Of a stretch of DNA of 64,000 bases, positions 1 through 11,091 are shown piece after piece. The translations under genes were made by a program, and so were the position numbers. The stretch is from Strongylocentrotus purpuratus (Eukaryota > Echinodermata > Echinoidea > Camarodonta > Strongylocentrotidae), in contig NW_022145609.1 in assembly GCF_000002235.5 (NCBI RefSeq), forward strand, positions 12,058,328 to 12,122,327. Direction: 5' to 3'. Position 1 is the first letter of the stretch. Each line of letters begins with the position of its first letter. Below the pieces are notes generated by a model. It worked only from the letters and a program-made list of their open reading frames with translations, was not told where the DNA came from and searched no databases.

Positions 1-405
1 TTTTTTCTTCAATTCATTAATTGATGCTGCAGGTGCAAGCTATTGAACACAGAATCGAATAGCCAAGCTTCCCTATTCATTTGTGCCCTGTTACAGAATT
101 CGTAGCATATCCTAAATTGAATAGATCCGTGTTCTGTTCATTATGCTATGTCAGGGCAGTGGCCTATTGTCATATCACTTGAAGTTTAAGTCAGCAGATT
201 GCAAAATAAATGAAAATAACATAAAACCTCACTATTATATCAGAAATATCAGTAACTGAAAGAAAACATTTACGGGCAATCTTGACAACATCGGACTGCA
301 AAAATATGAATAATTATGCATCCCGAAATCGTTAAATCAGTAAATCAACATATTAAAGTCGTTAACATGCAGAAAGTGCTATAAGACCAAGAAGTGAGCC
401 ACTTA
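1..405. other. No gene recognised
   Basis: AT-rich sequence with no open frame, splice-site pair or repeat that I can identify. Confidence 0.5.
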
Positions 406-500
406 GTAGCAGTGAGGCAAAGTGGTCTTGCGGATAAGACTGATCGCTTCACAACGCAATGTATGTATGTACTCGGGTTCGACTCCCAGCTTCTTCTTTA
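406..500 (+). repeat. tRNA-like Pol III unit (SINE head)
   Basis: A perfect Pol III B box, GGTTCGACTCC, lies at 476-486. A weaker A-box-like stretch (TGGTCTTGCGG) starts near 423. No clean cloverleaf can be drawn and there is no immediate T-run terminator, so a tRNA-derived SINE or tRNA pseudogene is more likely than a working tRNA. Confidence 0.5.
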
Positions 501-720
501 TACCTCATGTTATTTTTTTATTTTTTTTTCTTTACCCCATGATATTGACGTGTCCATCTCCTTTTTTTAAAGGGGACACCCCCCCACCTCCTCAACAAAG
601 GAGAAAATAACATTTGATACTCTTTCTTTAACAAGCGACTCTCTGAATTAGTTAGAATACGTTTTTTGCTACATCTACAAAAATAAGTATCAATATGAAA
701 AAAACATGAAGATTACCAGT

Positions 721-812
721 GTGACACATTAGTCTAGTGGATAGGCAAACGCCTGGCAACTGGAAGGTATCGGGTTCGACTCCCAGCTAGTGCTTTTTTT
801 TTTTTTTTTTAT
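721..812 (+). repeat. tRNA-like Pol III unit with T-run terminator
   Basis: An A-box match TAGTCTAGTGG lies at 730-740 and a perfect B box GGTTCGACTCC at 773-783, with tRNA-like spacing between them. A run of more than 15 T directly after position 793 would stop Pol III. The D and T arms resemble tRNA-Glu/Asp, but the acceptor and anticodon stems do not pair well. A tRNA-derived SINE or pseudo-tRNA is the best call; a divergent functional tRNA is possible but less likely. Confidence 0.55.
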
Positions 813-1019
813 AAATCTTTGAAAAAGAAAAACTGATGTTAGAACCCATTTTCATCTCACTCATAGTTTGGTGTGATAAAATAATTATTGTTGGTGTTGT
901 TGATGTATGGGAAAGGGTTCCAAACCACAATATGTCAATGGATTCCTAAAAAAAAACTTGAAAAAGGGCCTATGGTGAGGGGGAGCAGCTGAGTGTAGGA
1001 AAAAACTGTAATGGAGCCC

Positions 1020-1120
1020 CTTGGGGGGGGGGGGTCTTTTTTTTGGGGGGGGGTCTTTTTTTTTTTGGGGGGGGGGGTCTTTTTTGGGGGGGGGGGGGGG
1101 TTTTTGGGGGGGTCTTTTTT
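1020..1120 (+). repeat. G-run low-complexity tract
   Basis: Alternating runs of G (8 to 15) and T (5 to 10). It directly precedes an 18-bp tandem repeat. Open frames here on both strands come from base composition only. Confidence 0.8.
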
Positions 1121-1210
1121 AGCTGGCGGTCGTCAGCTAGCTGGCGGTCGTCAGCTAGCTGGCGGTCGTCAGCTAGCTGGCGGTCGTCAGCTAGCTGGCG
1201 GTCGTCAGCG
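1121..1210. repeat. 18-bp tandem repeat, five units
   Basis: Five head-to-tail units of AGCTGGCGGTCGTCAGCT begin at 1121, 1139, 1157, 1175 and 1193. Only the final base of the last unit differs. The ends of each unit are inverted (AGCTG and CAGCT), so every unit can form a small hairpin. The near-identity suggests recent expansion. Confidence 0.9.
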
Positions 1211-2440
1211 TAGCCGGTGGCCGGTAGCGTTAGCCCCAAAGCCATGTCCAATTTTTAAACTACATTCAAGAGTCCCTTATTGCCAGGTTAAACAAGTTTT
1301 TTACATTTTCAGTACTACTTACATCCATTTATTCAATCTGTACACTCCCATGCTATCCTTTTCCAGTCTGTAAACAACTTTACAACATGAATTCAATGAT
1401 GGGCAAGGTTTTACTCCTCATATGAAAGCGCCCAAACTTCGCGAGGTGAAACAAAGGGTCTTTCAATTCAAGTCTATTCAAGCCCAATATGGGCTAACAA
1501 CTGGCCTGCATACCCGAGCAGAATCATTTTGTGCTCGACAAAGACACACAGCCTTGGGTAAAGAGGTCCATTATTATTATTTTTTTAGTTATATTTTTTC
1601 ATTGACAGTATACTATTAAATATCAGGAATATTGGATGCTCTGTTTCAAATACAGTCCAGATTGCCGAGCAATGAATTATCTCATGCTTCTTGTCCTTAA
1701 ACCATATCTAACTGGTTTTTAAAACGGTATCATTTTAATTTCCATTTCCCAGCATTATTTTGAACCGTCTTGAACTGAAGTTGTTTTCCTTTCTTATATT
1801 TCGATACCATTACGTCATCTTTCATACGCCTTCCCGGCATGCACCTCGAGCATTGTATACGTTTCTGTAGATCAATGTAATGTGCATAGATAGCAATGTA
1901 CCATACTTGGAACACAAGCCACCTTCAATCTCATATAGTGTAGTTGACGCAAATTAGGCTCCGTCTCATTTCATCTCTCTCGGAGCTTCTGATACCGATC
2001 ATGTCGAATTATGATGTTTGGTTATTTTGGCACATCTGCTCCTACTTCTATAATATCAAGTTTTCGTTATATACAAGGCTTATGTTTAGGAATGTCACTA
2101 GACGTGAAAAACTAAATGGGGAGAGAGAGAGAGAGAGAGGGGAGGGGGCGAGTTAGAGCGCGAGAGAATTATCACAATCTTTATTCCTAGATCGTGTAAG
2201 GGATTTCCTGACTACTTGCATATTTTGTAATGTTACTAATTTTTACATAAAGTTTTCACAATCTTTACTCTTTACCAATATATCAGATATAATGTATTAT
2301 AAAGTACCGAAATGTCATGTCATACTGGCCAAGTTATCAAGGTTGCTGGTTCCAAACAATCTTGTTCTAAACAATCGTGTGATGATCACACAAGCCCCAT
2401 ACCTAGTATGTTTCATTTTGAAGAACTTCAGTTAGTGTTC
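1211..2440. other. No gene recognised
   Basis: Short open frames only, without conserved protein features. A short GA microsatellite lies at about 2119-2145. Confidence 0.4.
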
Positions 2441-2449
2441 TCGCTCATT

Positions 2450-2645
2450 AATTATTAACTCCAAATATCTCCTAGCATGATTTCATTTAAAATTGCCTAG
2501 CACCCCCTCCATTGAGCCTTAGAGTTATTAGCTCCATCTATCCCCTAGCATGATTTCATTTAAACTTGCACTAACTACATCCAGCCTAGCACCCTCTCCA
2601 TCTAGCCTAGCACCCCTCCATTGAGCCTTAGAAATATTAACTCCA
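2450..2645. repeat. Degenerate tandem duplication
   Basis: Phrases such as CTAGCATGATTTCATTTAAA and CCTCCATTGAGCCTTAGA recur in order. This indicates about two imperfect units of roughly 75-115 bp plus a partial one. No coding potential is evident. Confidence 0.6.
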
Positions 2646-2812
2646 TTTCCTAGCTAGTTTGCCATTAATGCTAGTTTTCAAAACTAATTTATGTATAATA
2701 CACCTACGTGTTACTTTCAAGTTGCCTTTGATACCAGGTAAGGAAGTAATGTTCGATAATGTCAAAGTCTTCTGCAATATTTTATCGTAAGTATTGAGAT
2801 AAGACTGAGTAT

Positions 2813-2870
2813 ATGCAGTGCGTCCCATAAAAAAAGAAACTGAGAATTATCAATGTTTTATCATAACTTA
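2813..2870 (+). repeat. Mariner-like terminal repeat fragment
   Basis: CAGTGCGTCCCATAAAAAAA resembles the ends of Tc1/mariner-type MITEs. It is close to the end at 4540 (CAGTGCGTCCCAGAAAAAAC). No partner end was found nearby, so it is probably a fragment. Confidence 0.4.
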
Positions 2871-2906
2871 ATCACAATTATAAACAAAGAAAATGCAATA
2901 ATTTTT

Positions 2907-3041
2907 CAATAATTCATTGCATTTCACCCCGGTCCCCAACAGGAAAAATTCCTCTGTAGGGCTCTGCATTATGGTTCATGGAATGCCCACATAGAGGATA
3001 CTTTTATGTTGGGGGTCGGGGCAAAATGCAATGAATTATTG
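2907..3041. repeat. Inverted repeat, 35-bp arms
   Basis: The arms at 2907-2941 and 3007-3041 match at 31 of 35 positions in inverted orientation, around a 65-nt centre. Each arm carries CAATAATTCATTGCATTT. It is probably a small foldback element. Confidence 0.75.
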
Positions 3042-3088
3042 ATAATTAAATGCCTGAAACCCCTTAGCTTACTGGGAATCTGCCCTTG

Positions 3089-3120
3089 ACCAGTGGCGGA
3101 TCCAGGGGGAGCCCGGGGAA
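3089..3120 (+). repeat. hAT-like terminal repeat
   Basis: CAGTGGCGGATCCAGGGGGA matches the start of a family whose ends recur through the window (5574, 16116, 48229, 55290 and others). No matching right end was identified for this copy. Confidence 0.4.
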
Positions 3121-3297
3121 AAAAATCATAGAATTAATGATAGATATGATTCTATTGATATATTATAGAGGTAGAAAATCTAATGATAAGCTTGCTCTAA
3201 ATAATAAAATAAATGTTTTTTTCTACAGCGAGAAAGACATGTACAAAGTTCATTGGTGTATAAACCATTGAAAAGACTGGAGCGACCATGTAAAACA

Positions 3298-3590
3298 CAC
3301 CGTTACATCAATCTCCAGAAATATTGGCATACTGTATAGAATAAAATGTTTTGTTTTTGATAGAATATTAGTTATGCTATATAATAGTCTAATCTTACCA
3401 CATATATCCTATTGTAATATTTTGTGGGCAACATCCAAGTGTGTGACTAATAATATTCTTTTGCTGCAAAAGAAATCAGTACGCTATTTTGTACCCGAGT
3501 TGGTTATCGTGACCATGCTACCCCACCTGAAATGCTAAAGGTTGATGATATTTACTTCCTCCAAATTTCCATATTCATGTCCCGGGGGTC
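3298..3590 (+). pseudogene. Non-LTR retrotransposon reverse transcriptase relic
   Basis: Translation of about 3316-3500 gives the C-terminal part of a LINE reverse transcriptase, including ILPHISYCNILWAT and LLLQKKSVR, which are typical of the region after the catalytic motifs in CR1/L2/Jockey-type elements. The frame is broken before and after: the following similarity (DHATPPEMLKVDDIYFLQ) is in another frame. It is a dead, truncated fragment. Confidence 0.7.
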
Positions 3591-3663
3591 TCAGTCATGT
3601 AGAAATACTGTAAGCATGCATGACCACAGGTCTTCCAGACACCCCGGAAACGAGGCTCTTTAA

Positions 3664-4064
3664 AGGTATAGACCAGTTTTGGAAACGCCCCCTCTCGAAA
3701 AATGAAATGGAAGCTCTTACTACCAATCATGTGAAAGAATATGTTTTTACTAATACGTGGTCATACAAATTTTGCCAAGAAACCGCCTACTAATTGATAT
3801 ATTTGGTAAATTATTTTATCTATTTGGACCTGATAGATATAACACACGTGTCGCGCACGTGTGCGTAGTCCCATTAACATCTTTCTGTGTACAGTGCTTA
3901 TAACATTACCAAGACTGGGCCAATATTTCTTATCATTTGATGATTCCTGAACCTTGGAGGACACACCAATACTTAGCCTATATGCTTGATGATCAACCTT
4001 TTCTGATCGATTCCACCACGCCTCTTTCATAATGCAATCGCATGACCATAACTGGTCTTTATCT
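3664..4064. mobile_element. TTAA-flanked MITE, copy 1
   Basis: The ends are inverted: AGGTATAGACCAGTTTTGG at the left and CATAACTGGTCTTTATCT at the right. They are bounded by TTAA at 3660-3663 and 4065-4068. It is the same family as 54,544-54,899, and a partial copy lies near 58,930-59,220. The TTAA duplication suggests mobilisation by a piggyBac-type transposase. No transposase frame is inside. Confidence 0.8.
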
Positions 4065-4534
4065 TTAAGTGATTCGCACGCTTCGCTTACTCACCACCGC
4101 CCCCCAAATAAGAATCTAGCTACGTGCCTGCAGTTAAATATATAGCTCAAGCCTGTACAAGCTTTTAAGGAGGGGGGGGGGAGGGGTTCTTATAGGGTTG
4201 ACGCCAGAGTGGTGGCTCAGTTGCTGAAGAGGGTTAGAGTCATGACTTATAGGGTGGCTGAGTAATGGAGAGTAGGTTATGCATCTTTTGGCTAGGAGTT
4301 GAGAAGGTTTTATTATTGCGAGGGGTAATGAGCACTTAATTTTTTTCGTGAGAAAAAGTTTATCCGCGAATTAGCCGGCGAAAAGGCGGGGGGGGGGGGG
4401 GTGGGGGGAGGTGGTGGTGAGCACTAATTTGTACGGGTGTAGCTACGATGTTGACTAAGTTAACGAAATAAATCTTAATATATTTATGTTGTCGAGGAAA
4501 ATGACCTTGTGCCCATATCGCAAGTAGGCCTACT

Positions 4535-4800
4535 ATACAGTGCGTCCCAGAAAAAACGAAACCGAGAATTAATCACAATTATAATTAATAAATGACACAT
4601 ATTTGTAAAGCATAGATCCTCCTCTTTCATTTGATGTAACTCATATGATGCATATTTCACGCGCGAGTGATTAAAAACAAATTGAAGAGAGGGTACCAAA
4701 AAGTCATTTGGCGGGCGTTATCTGAATTTCAAAGAGAAAATCACATTTCTAGAAAGTTTATTTTCTGCCCTTTCATACGACACCTCAATCAGAAATAACA
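4535..4800 (+). repeat. Mariner-like end fragment
   Basis: A TA followed by CAGTGCGTCCCAGAAAAAAC starts an element related to the end at 2813. The right end cannot be identified. Confidence 0.4.
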
Positions 4801-5560
4801 AAGTTCTGTTTGTTTAAATTAATGCTTGCATTTCCATAATTTGATGAAACGAATTGGTTTTTACTGGTTGCCTGCCATAGCAACGAGCAGACTCGACAAA
4901 AGACTTAACTACGTTTCGTTGACAATCAGCCATGCACAAAGAGGTCGAAAGAGCCCCCAGAAGCTTAGGGTTTTTGGGCATTAAATTTCCATCAGAGTAG
5001 CATCCAGTGGACCGCCTTAGGGCCCTAGATAGGGTCCAGGGGGGGGGGGGGCAAAGCCACCGGATGTTCAGGGGTCTTGTTATGCCGACATGTTTTGATC
5101 GAGTTATGAAATAAAATTATTTGAATTTAATTGAATTGAATGACAATACCCATTCGAAGACTCGAATCATATCACTTCCCCAAAACGACAGAACATAACT
5201 TTAGAGTCGATTTGATATTCGCAGAGAAATTTATTTTTAATTTTTAAAGATAACCAGATAGAATGATTAAAAAAAAATATATTGGCTGCCATCAAAGCTG
5301 AATCACGAGACACACTGAGCTTAAATGTGCTAAATATTACTTTGATATGTATACAAAAATCATACTTTCCGTGCGCGTCTCAAATGTCTGACGGACAATC
5401 TGTGCGGAAGAAGTCTCGCACCAATAGTCCGCCTGCCGCACCGAATGTCCGTACTCTAGTCCACACGTATACATATTCAATACAAGTATAATTATACTTA
5501 ATGAATGAAACGACTGGATAACCCATATTCAGCTTTGCCAGCTAGCTAGGGATGACACTA
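4801..5560. other. No gene recognised
   Basis: No splice-supported coding signal. It contains a G-run near 5040 and scattered fragments of hAT-like or minisatellite repeats. Confidence 0.4.
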
Positions 5561-5573
5561 CAGGTCTTCCCGG

Positions 5574-6571
5574 CGCGGATCCAGGGGGTGGGGGGGGGGG
5601 GGCGAGAGGGCCTTGACCCCCAACCGCCAACAAAAAATGAAGAGAGAGAGAGAGAGAAGGTAAAGCGGAGAGTAAGGGAAAGGAAGAAGAGGAAGAAGAA
5701 AAGAAAAGGGGAAAAGAAGGTGATCGGGGGGGGGGGGGCGAAAGGCCTTTGCCTCCCAGGCTGTTGCCCCCCCCCCCCCCAGCAAAAAGAAAAAGAGAAG
5801 GAAGAGAAGGTAAAGAAAAAAGGGAAAAGAGGAGATAAAAGGAAGGAAAGAAAAAAGAGGGATATCAGTTGCAGTTTTCCCGCGAACAAGTTGGGGATCG
5901 GGGGGGGGGGGGCGGCAAATGGCTCTTGCCTCCCCCTTCTACAGCAAACTTCAAAGAGAGAGAAAGGAAAAGAAGGAAAAGGGAAAGAAAAGAGAGGTAC
6001 GGGAGATCAATTGTGTTTTTTCCCTCCAACGCGGTGTGGATCGGGGGCAAAAGGCCTTCGCCTTCCCTCCCCTGGCCCCTCAGCAAACAAAAAGAGAGAG
6101 AAAGAGAGAGAGAAGGAGAGAAAAGAAGGGAAAGGGAAAGAAGAGAGAAGAGGAAAGGAAGAAGAAAGGAAAAAGGGGGAAAAGAAGGAGATCGGTGGGG
6201 GGTCGAAAGGGCCTTGCCGCCCATGCTGTTGCCTCCCCCCGCAAAACAAGAGAGAAGGAAGGAAAGGGAAAGAACCAAAAGAAGAAAAGAAAAGAAGGGA
6301 TATCAGTTGCAATTTTCATGCACACAAGATGTGGATCGCGGAGAAAGGCCCTTGCCTCTGCCCCCCCCCCCCCCCGACCCCCCCCCCCCTCCCCGCCAAA
6401 AAAAAAAGAGAGAGAAAGAAGGGAAAGGGAAAGAGGAGAGCTAAAATGGAACACAAAAGAGGAAGAAGTAAAGAAAAGGGTAAAAAGAAGCAGAGATCAG
6501 TTGCAATTAATCCCACCAACATCATATGGATCGGGGGAGGGGCGAAAGGCCCCTGCCTCCCCCATTAAAGT

Positions 6572-6602
<31 letters not shown>

Positions 6603-6810
6603 AGTAAGGGAAGGGAAAGGGGAAAAAGAGGAAGAAGAAAGGTAGGGGAGATCAGTTGCAATTTTTCCCGATGTGTACCCCCCCCCCCCCCCCCCCCCCC
6701 CCCTCAGCAAAGAGAGAGAGAGAAAGAAAGGGAAAGAGGAGAGAAAGGGACAGAAAACAAAGAGGAAGAAAAGAAAAGGGGGAAAAGAATTAGGGAAGAT
6801 CAGTTGCGAT
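5574..6810 (+). repeat. G-run plus GA-rich tandem modules
   Basis: About eight diverged modules of roughly 150 bp. Each holds a G- or C-run, a phrase like GAAAGGCCTTTGCCTCCC, a polypurine GA tract, and often ATCAGTTGCAATTTT. The left edge, GGCGCGGATCCAGGGGG at about 5573, matches a hAT-like terminal repeat. Related modules occur in reverse orientation at 49,800-50,290 and 55,612-55,930. Several overlapping open frames, one over 300 codons, are products of composition and not genes. Confidence 0.75.
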
Positions 6811-7170
6811 TTTCATTGGTTCTTCTATCATCATTGTACAACTATCGTACAAATCGTATTGTACAAATGTATTTATATATTCATTTATTTATTCCTGTTT
6901 GATAACAAAAATATGAATATAAACTCATAACAGCAACAAAATTAAATGCAGAAGGAAACTATCACAAAAATGATCATGCGAAGGCTAAATTGTTATGCGC
7001 AAATGGTCATTTTCGTCGACGACATAAATATACAAATTATTTCGTCAACTTAGTTAGCATCATAGCTATATATTTAAACGCAGGTGCGTAGCTAGGATCT
7101 TATTTTAGGGAGGGGCGGTATTGAGCAAGCGAATCACTTAAATAGCGCGCGTGGGGGAGGGGATGGGTGA
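6811..7170. other. No gene recognised
   Basis: AT-rich spacer between repeat arrays. No coding signal was seen. Confidence 0.4.
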
Positions 7171-7177
7171 AAGGCCT

Positions 7178-7500
7178 CCCGCGCGAAGCGCGGTAACTTA
7201 GACGTTTCATTAAATTATTATGAAAAGAAGACGATTTGTTGTACCGTTCTCGACTCTTAATCCTTGTCTGAATTCAGTTTCCCCATCCCACGCGCAGCGC
7301 GGAAGCTTAGACGTTTCATTAAGTTATTATAGAAAGAAGACGATTTGTTGTGTACCGTTCTCTACTCTTAACCCTAATTGTCTGAATTCAGTTTCTCCCC
7401 CTCTCGCGCGAAGTGCGGGAGCTTCAACGTTTCATTAAATTATTAGAAAAAGAAGACTATTCATTGTACTGACTCTAAATCATTGTCTGAATTTTCAAAA
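7178..7500 (+). repeat. CGCGAAGCGCGG minisatellite, array 1
   Basis: Three units of about 110 bp start at about 7178, 7286 and 7402. Each begins with a GC-rich palindrome such as CCGCGCGAAGCGCGG and continues through CGTTTCATTAAATTATTA, GAAGACGATT and CTTGTCTGAATTCAGT. The same unit forms arrays at 48.3, 52.9 and 55.4 kb. Confidence 0.85.
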
Positions 7501-7904
7501 ATGTTTCTTTGTCCGATAAAAAGTCACAGCTCGAAGGGGAAAAACTTGCTGGCCGACCGACATAACAAAAATCCCACCGACTTCAACCCCACCCCCCCCC
7601 CCCCTTTAGCGACGCCCCTGAATGTAGAGTGGCCTGAGCGGGTAGGCACAGGGCTTGGTTCTAAACATACAGAGACACTTCGATGAAGACATCCTTATTT
7701 CATGATTGCGTGTGTTGAACTGCCCTGGACTTTACAACTTTAAACCTCCAGGGTTTATTTTGCATAATATATAGGTATTTATCAAATATCATAGGTAGCA
7801 AATAAAGGATGACTAAAAGAGGAATGAAATCAAACAGATAGGAGAGGATGATCGAGCATAATGATGTGCACCAATCTATAATGATAATGATAACCGAGCC
7901 CGGC

Positions 7905-8580
7905 CAAAATATGGGGGGGGGGGGGGGGCTCAATGATATCCGAGCCTCTCACAAAATATCGGGGGGCTCCGTGATGTTATCCGAACCCCACACAAATATC
8001 GGGGGGCTCCGTGATGTTATCCGAGCCCCACAAAAAACAATTGGGTGATATCTGAGCCCCACAAACATATGGGAGGGGGGGGGGGGGCTCAAAGATATCT
8101 GAGCCCCACCAAAATATGGGGGGGGGGGCGCTCAATGATATCAGAGTCCCGCCAAAATATTTGGGGGTTTCAATGATAATTATCTGAGATCCACCAAATA
8201 TATTTTTGGGGGTCAATGGTATGCGAGATCCGATGTCTGAGCCCCCCCCCCCCTCCTCCCCAAATAAATATTTATAAAATGTTTATATTTGAATGGTAAG
8301 CCTGTAGATTATAGGTATACATGAGTTTCATGCCTAGAATATAATGATTGGGGAGGAGGGGGGGGGGGGTTTAATGATATCCGAGCCCCGCAATAAGTAT
8401 CGGGGGCGGCTCAATGATATCTGAGCACCGCTTAAATATTGGGGGCTCAATGGTATCTTAGCCCCTAAGGACTCAATGATATCTAAGCCCCACCGACAAT
8501 TTGGGGGCTTAATGATATCTATAAGCCCCGCAAAATATTTTGCGGGGCTCAATGATATCTGAGCCCCCAAGCCCCCCCCG
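7905..8580. repeat. Hairpin minisatellite (GGGGCTC unit)
   Basis: Roughly fifteen degenerate units of 35-45 bp occur in two blocks (about 7905-8255 and 8355-8580). Each unit has inverted arms, GGGGCTC and GAGCCCC, around a 10-nt AT-rich centre resembling AATGATATCT, and ends in CAAAATAT with a G-run. The repeated stem-forming arms explain the long open frames seen here on both strands. Confidence 0.85.
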
Positions 8581-8884
8581 GTCCCTAAGCCTTTGTACTT
8601 GTCAATGAAGTCTACTTTTTGAAACTTAAAGGGATTGGGTAACTTTGTCTCAGGTTCTGAAACAAAATCCTGGAATGATAGTAAGGGCTAGTTCTGACCG
8701 GAAAACGACCCAAATATCGGATTATGCATGGCAAGCTGCCCCAGGGCCTTGTCCTATATACGGATCAGGAAAACAATACTTGTCAGGACCTGTGGAACGG
8801 CTGGCTTGGGGGCTCAAGCCCCCCCCCCCCACACTTTTGAAAAAGTATATTAAAGATAATTAAATAGAAAGAAATAGAAAAGAA

Positions 8885-9145
8885 AGTATGCTCATGTGAC
8901 CGTAATTAAATGCCCATACCCCTGAGCTTCCGGGGGCTCTGCCCCCTTGATCCCACCTTGTGCCCTAAGGCTGGCCCCTGGATGCTCATCTGACCGTAAT
9001 TTTAATGCCTAAAACCCCTGCGCTTCAGGGGGCTCCACCCCTTGGACCATACGCCAATTATTGACCTGCTAGTGTCATGAATAAGGTATGAAAATATGCT
9101 CATCTGACCGTAATTAAATGCCCCTACACCCTGAGCATCCGCCAA
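8885..9145 (+). repeat. Tandem repeat, CATCTGACCGTAATT family
   Basis: Three imperfect units of about 100 bp carry GCTCATCTGACCGTAATT and CCCTGAGCTTCCGGGGGCTC. In opposite orientation, the same family forms arrays at 49,140-49,500 and 50,915-51,090. Confidence 0.75.
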
Positions 9146-9511
9146 TTTGTGCTACGCTCTACCTTATCTTAAATACTCTAGCCTCCCCCACTCACTTTCA
9201 ACCACATTTTCAATCACTTTTATTTTCCTGGATCACGAGTATATACTAGTAGTGAGTTGGTTGAAGAACGAAGCCACGTACAAAAGTATAATCGATTACA
9301 ATAGTTTTGGGGCTGATATTCATAGAATAAAGGTTTTAAATAAAATATTCACTTCTACTTTCAAAAGGACTGGCCCATTTGCTTTAAAAAAATTGTAGAG
9401 AGTTATTATTATGTAATATCTAGAAAAAATGTCACATGATTTACCGAGTTGCTTCCTTTTATCAAATATACATGTAAAACAAAATGAGGACAGACTGTGC
9501 GGATAGCAAAC

Positions 9512-9542
9512 CGCACGGATCGTCCCTCGGACGATCCGTGCG
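9512..9542. repeat. Perfect 14-bp hairpin
   Basis: CGCACGGATCGTCC and its exact inverse complement surround a 3-nt loop (CTC). It lies in a locally GC-rich stretch where related phrases such as GGACGATCGATGCGAG recur, so it is probably the remnant of a repeat. Confidence 0.8.
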
Positions 9543-9639
9543 AGTCACGGACGATCGATGCGAGCAGAAAACCCGCATGTTATGTCCGGCGGACAAACGA
9601 AACTGGTAGGACAAACGGTGCGGTCACACCGGGCACGTG

Positions 9640-11080
9640 TGTGTCACGCGCGTCGCGCCCCCGATGATAAACCTAGCATGCATGCACCGCTGGTCGCGCG
9701 GGCTGTTTGACCGAGAATACGAACCCGCGACGGTGCAGGTTCATGAATTATATCAACTTGCAAAGACCCATTTTTCCCTTCAAATTTTCCATGCTTAGGT
9801 GGGTGGGGAGGGGAGGGGAGACGAAGGCTCAACACTGTTTCTCATTCATGATCTTTTGTCAATGTCATAATTCCGATTCTTTTTCTCCACACCGTCATAG
9901 TTCCTCCATTCCCCACCCGAGTCCCCACCCCAGCACTCCCTACTGCATGCAAGCGTCATTTTTTTTCTGCGGCACTGATTGGGGCTTTAAAAAAAAAAAG
10001 AGGTCTTGATTTAACCCTAACCCTAAACTTTCCCATAGGCTCAACACGCACCTAACCCCAATCTATGCCGCAGAAAAAAATAATGCAAGGCGAGACTTTT
10101 ACACTCATTTTTCAGTTGGACATTGGGTCTTTTTCTCAATATAATTATAAAGAAATTTCTTTACATTTCACTCATCTTTTGTTCATCTTTCTTCCAGGTT
10201 CATTTCTCATCGCGCTCTCTCTCTCTCTTTCTCTCTCAGGCAGATATGTCATCCATTTGTAATATTGGACATGAAGTATGTGTAGTACCTCAGTTACTCC
10301 AAGACTGACATCAGACAATAGAACACAAATAATTGCATTCCCCCAAACACCCAAGAGTCAGTCGACTTGGAGTTGGTATAGAATCGGTTTGATGGTGTGA
10401 CTGAGGTAATACATGTAGTTTAATATCTACATCATTTTCTTTTTCAGTCATTACAAGAACTCTAGATTAACTTTATAAAGGGAAAACCTGGCCTATCTTC
10501 AAGTTGAATTTAATAAATTAATAGAAAGTAATGAAAACAAACAAACAGTGACAGTTTCATCAAGTGGGATTAAATTCAAGAAAGTTGTGGAATTTTAAAG
10601 TGTTGCATTATTTCATGGAGCAGTATGCATCACATAGGATGTATGCAAATGAGCGAGTTGATGATGTAATCCCCTTACTTTTGTACATAAATACTAAAAA
10701 AATGTCTCGAGTCCTCATAGAATATGTGCAAAATCAACATTACTGTAACTTGTTGTATTATAGAGGAAAAATCTCAACAGGTGCATCCCCAAAAAAACCT
10801 TCACATTTCTTGAACAAATTATAAGGAGAATAGTGATGGGACGACATCATCCACTCACTAATTTGCAAACAGCCTTTGAGATCCAGACGTACAAGTTCAA
10901 ACATTGTGCAAAAACAAAAAAATCATAATGTCCTTATTTTCATCGGATTTCGATGAGACTTTCACCGATCTGTTTGTTTAATTGCCCTTCAAATATTTTG
11001 CCCACCTACTGCACACCAGATAACTATTGATTCAACACATCACTCTACAAAATGAATGCAATATTCCATTAATATATCAT
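9640..11080. other. No gene recognised; region beyond the 3' end of ATP synthase delta
   Basis: Two and a half TTAGGG-type units (CCCTAACCCTAAAC) near 10,014 are too few to mean a telomere. Short open frames start with non-ATG codons and show no conserved features. Confidence 0.4.
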
Positions 11081-11085
11081 TTTCA

Positions 11086-11091
11086 TTTATT
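11086..11091 (-). terminator. Candidate poly(A) signal of ATP synthase delta
   Basis: AATAAA on the minus strand is the first good poly(A) signal that I see downstream of the stop codon at 12,120. Its use would give a 3' untranslated region of about 1 kb. This is inference only. Confidence 0.35.

Noticed and set aside
5552..6578. Overlapping open frames of 338, 219 and 191 codons rich in Lys/Glu/Arg
   Set aside because: All three forward frames and several reverse frames are open at once because the DNA is GA- and G/C-run-rich tandem repeat. No start context, splice signal or conserved motif.
9640..9740. Possible minus-strand tRNA B box near 9,719-9,727
   Set aside because: Only a partial match (GGTTCGTATTC), no A box at a suitable distance and no terminator.
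10014..10026. Telomere-like CCCTAACCCTAAAC
   Set aside because: Only about two units inside ordinary sequence; too short to be a telomere or interstitial array.
10564..10824. 86-codon frame near the ATP synthase delta 3' flank
   Set aside because: GTG start, no family features, no splice partners.
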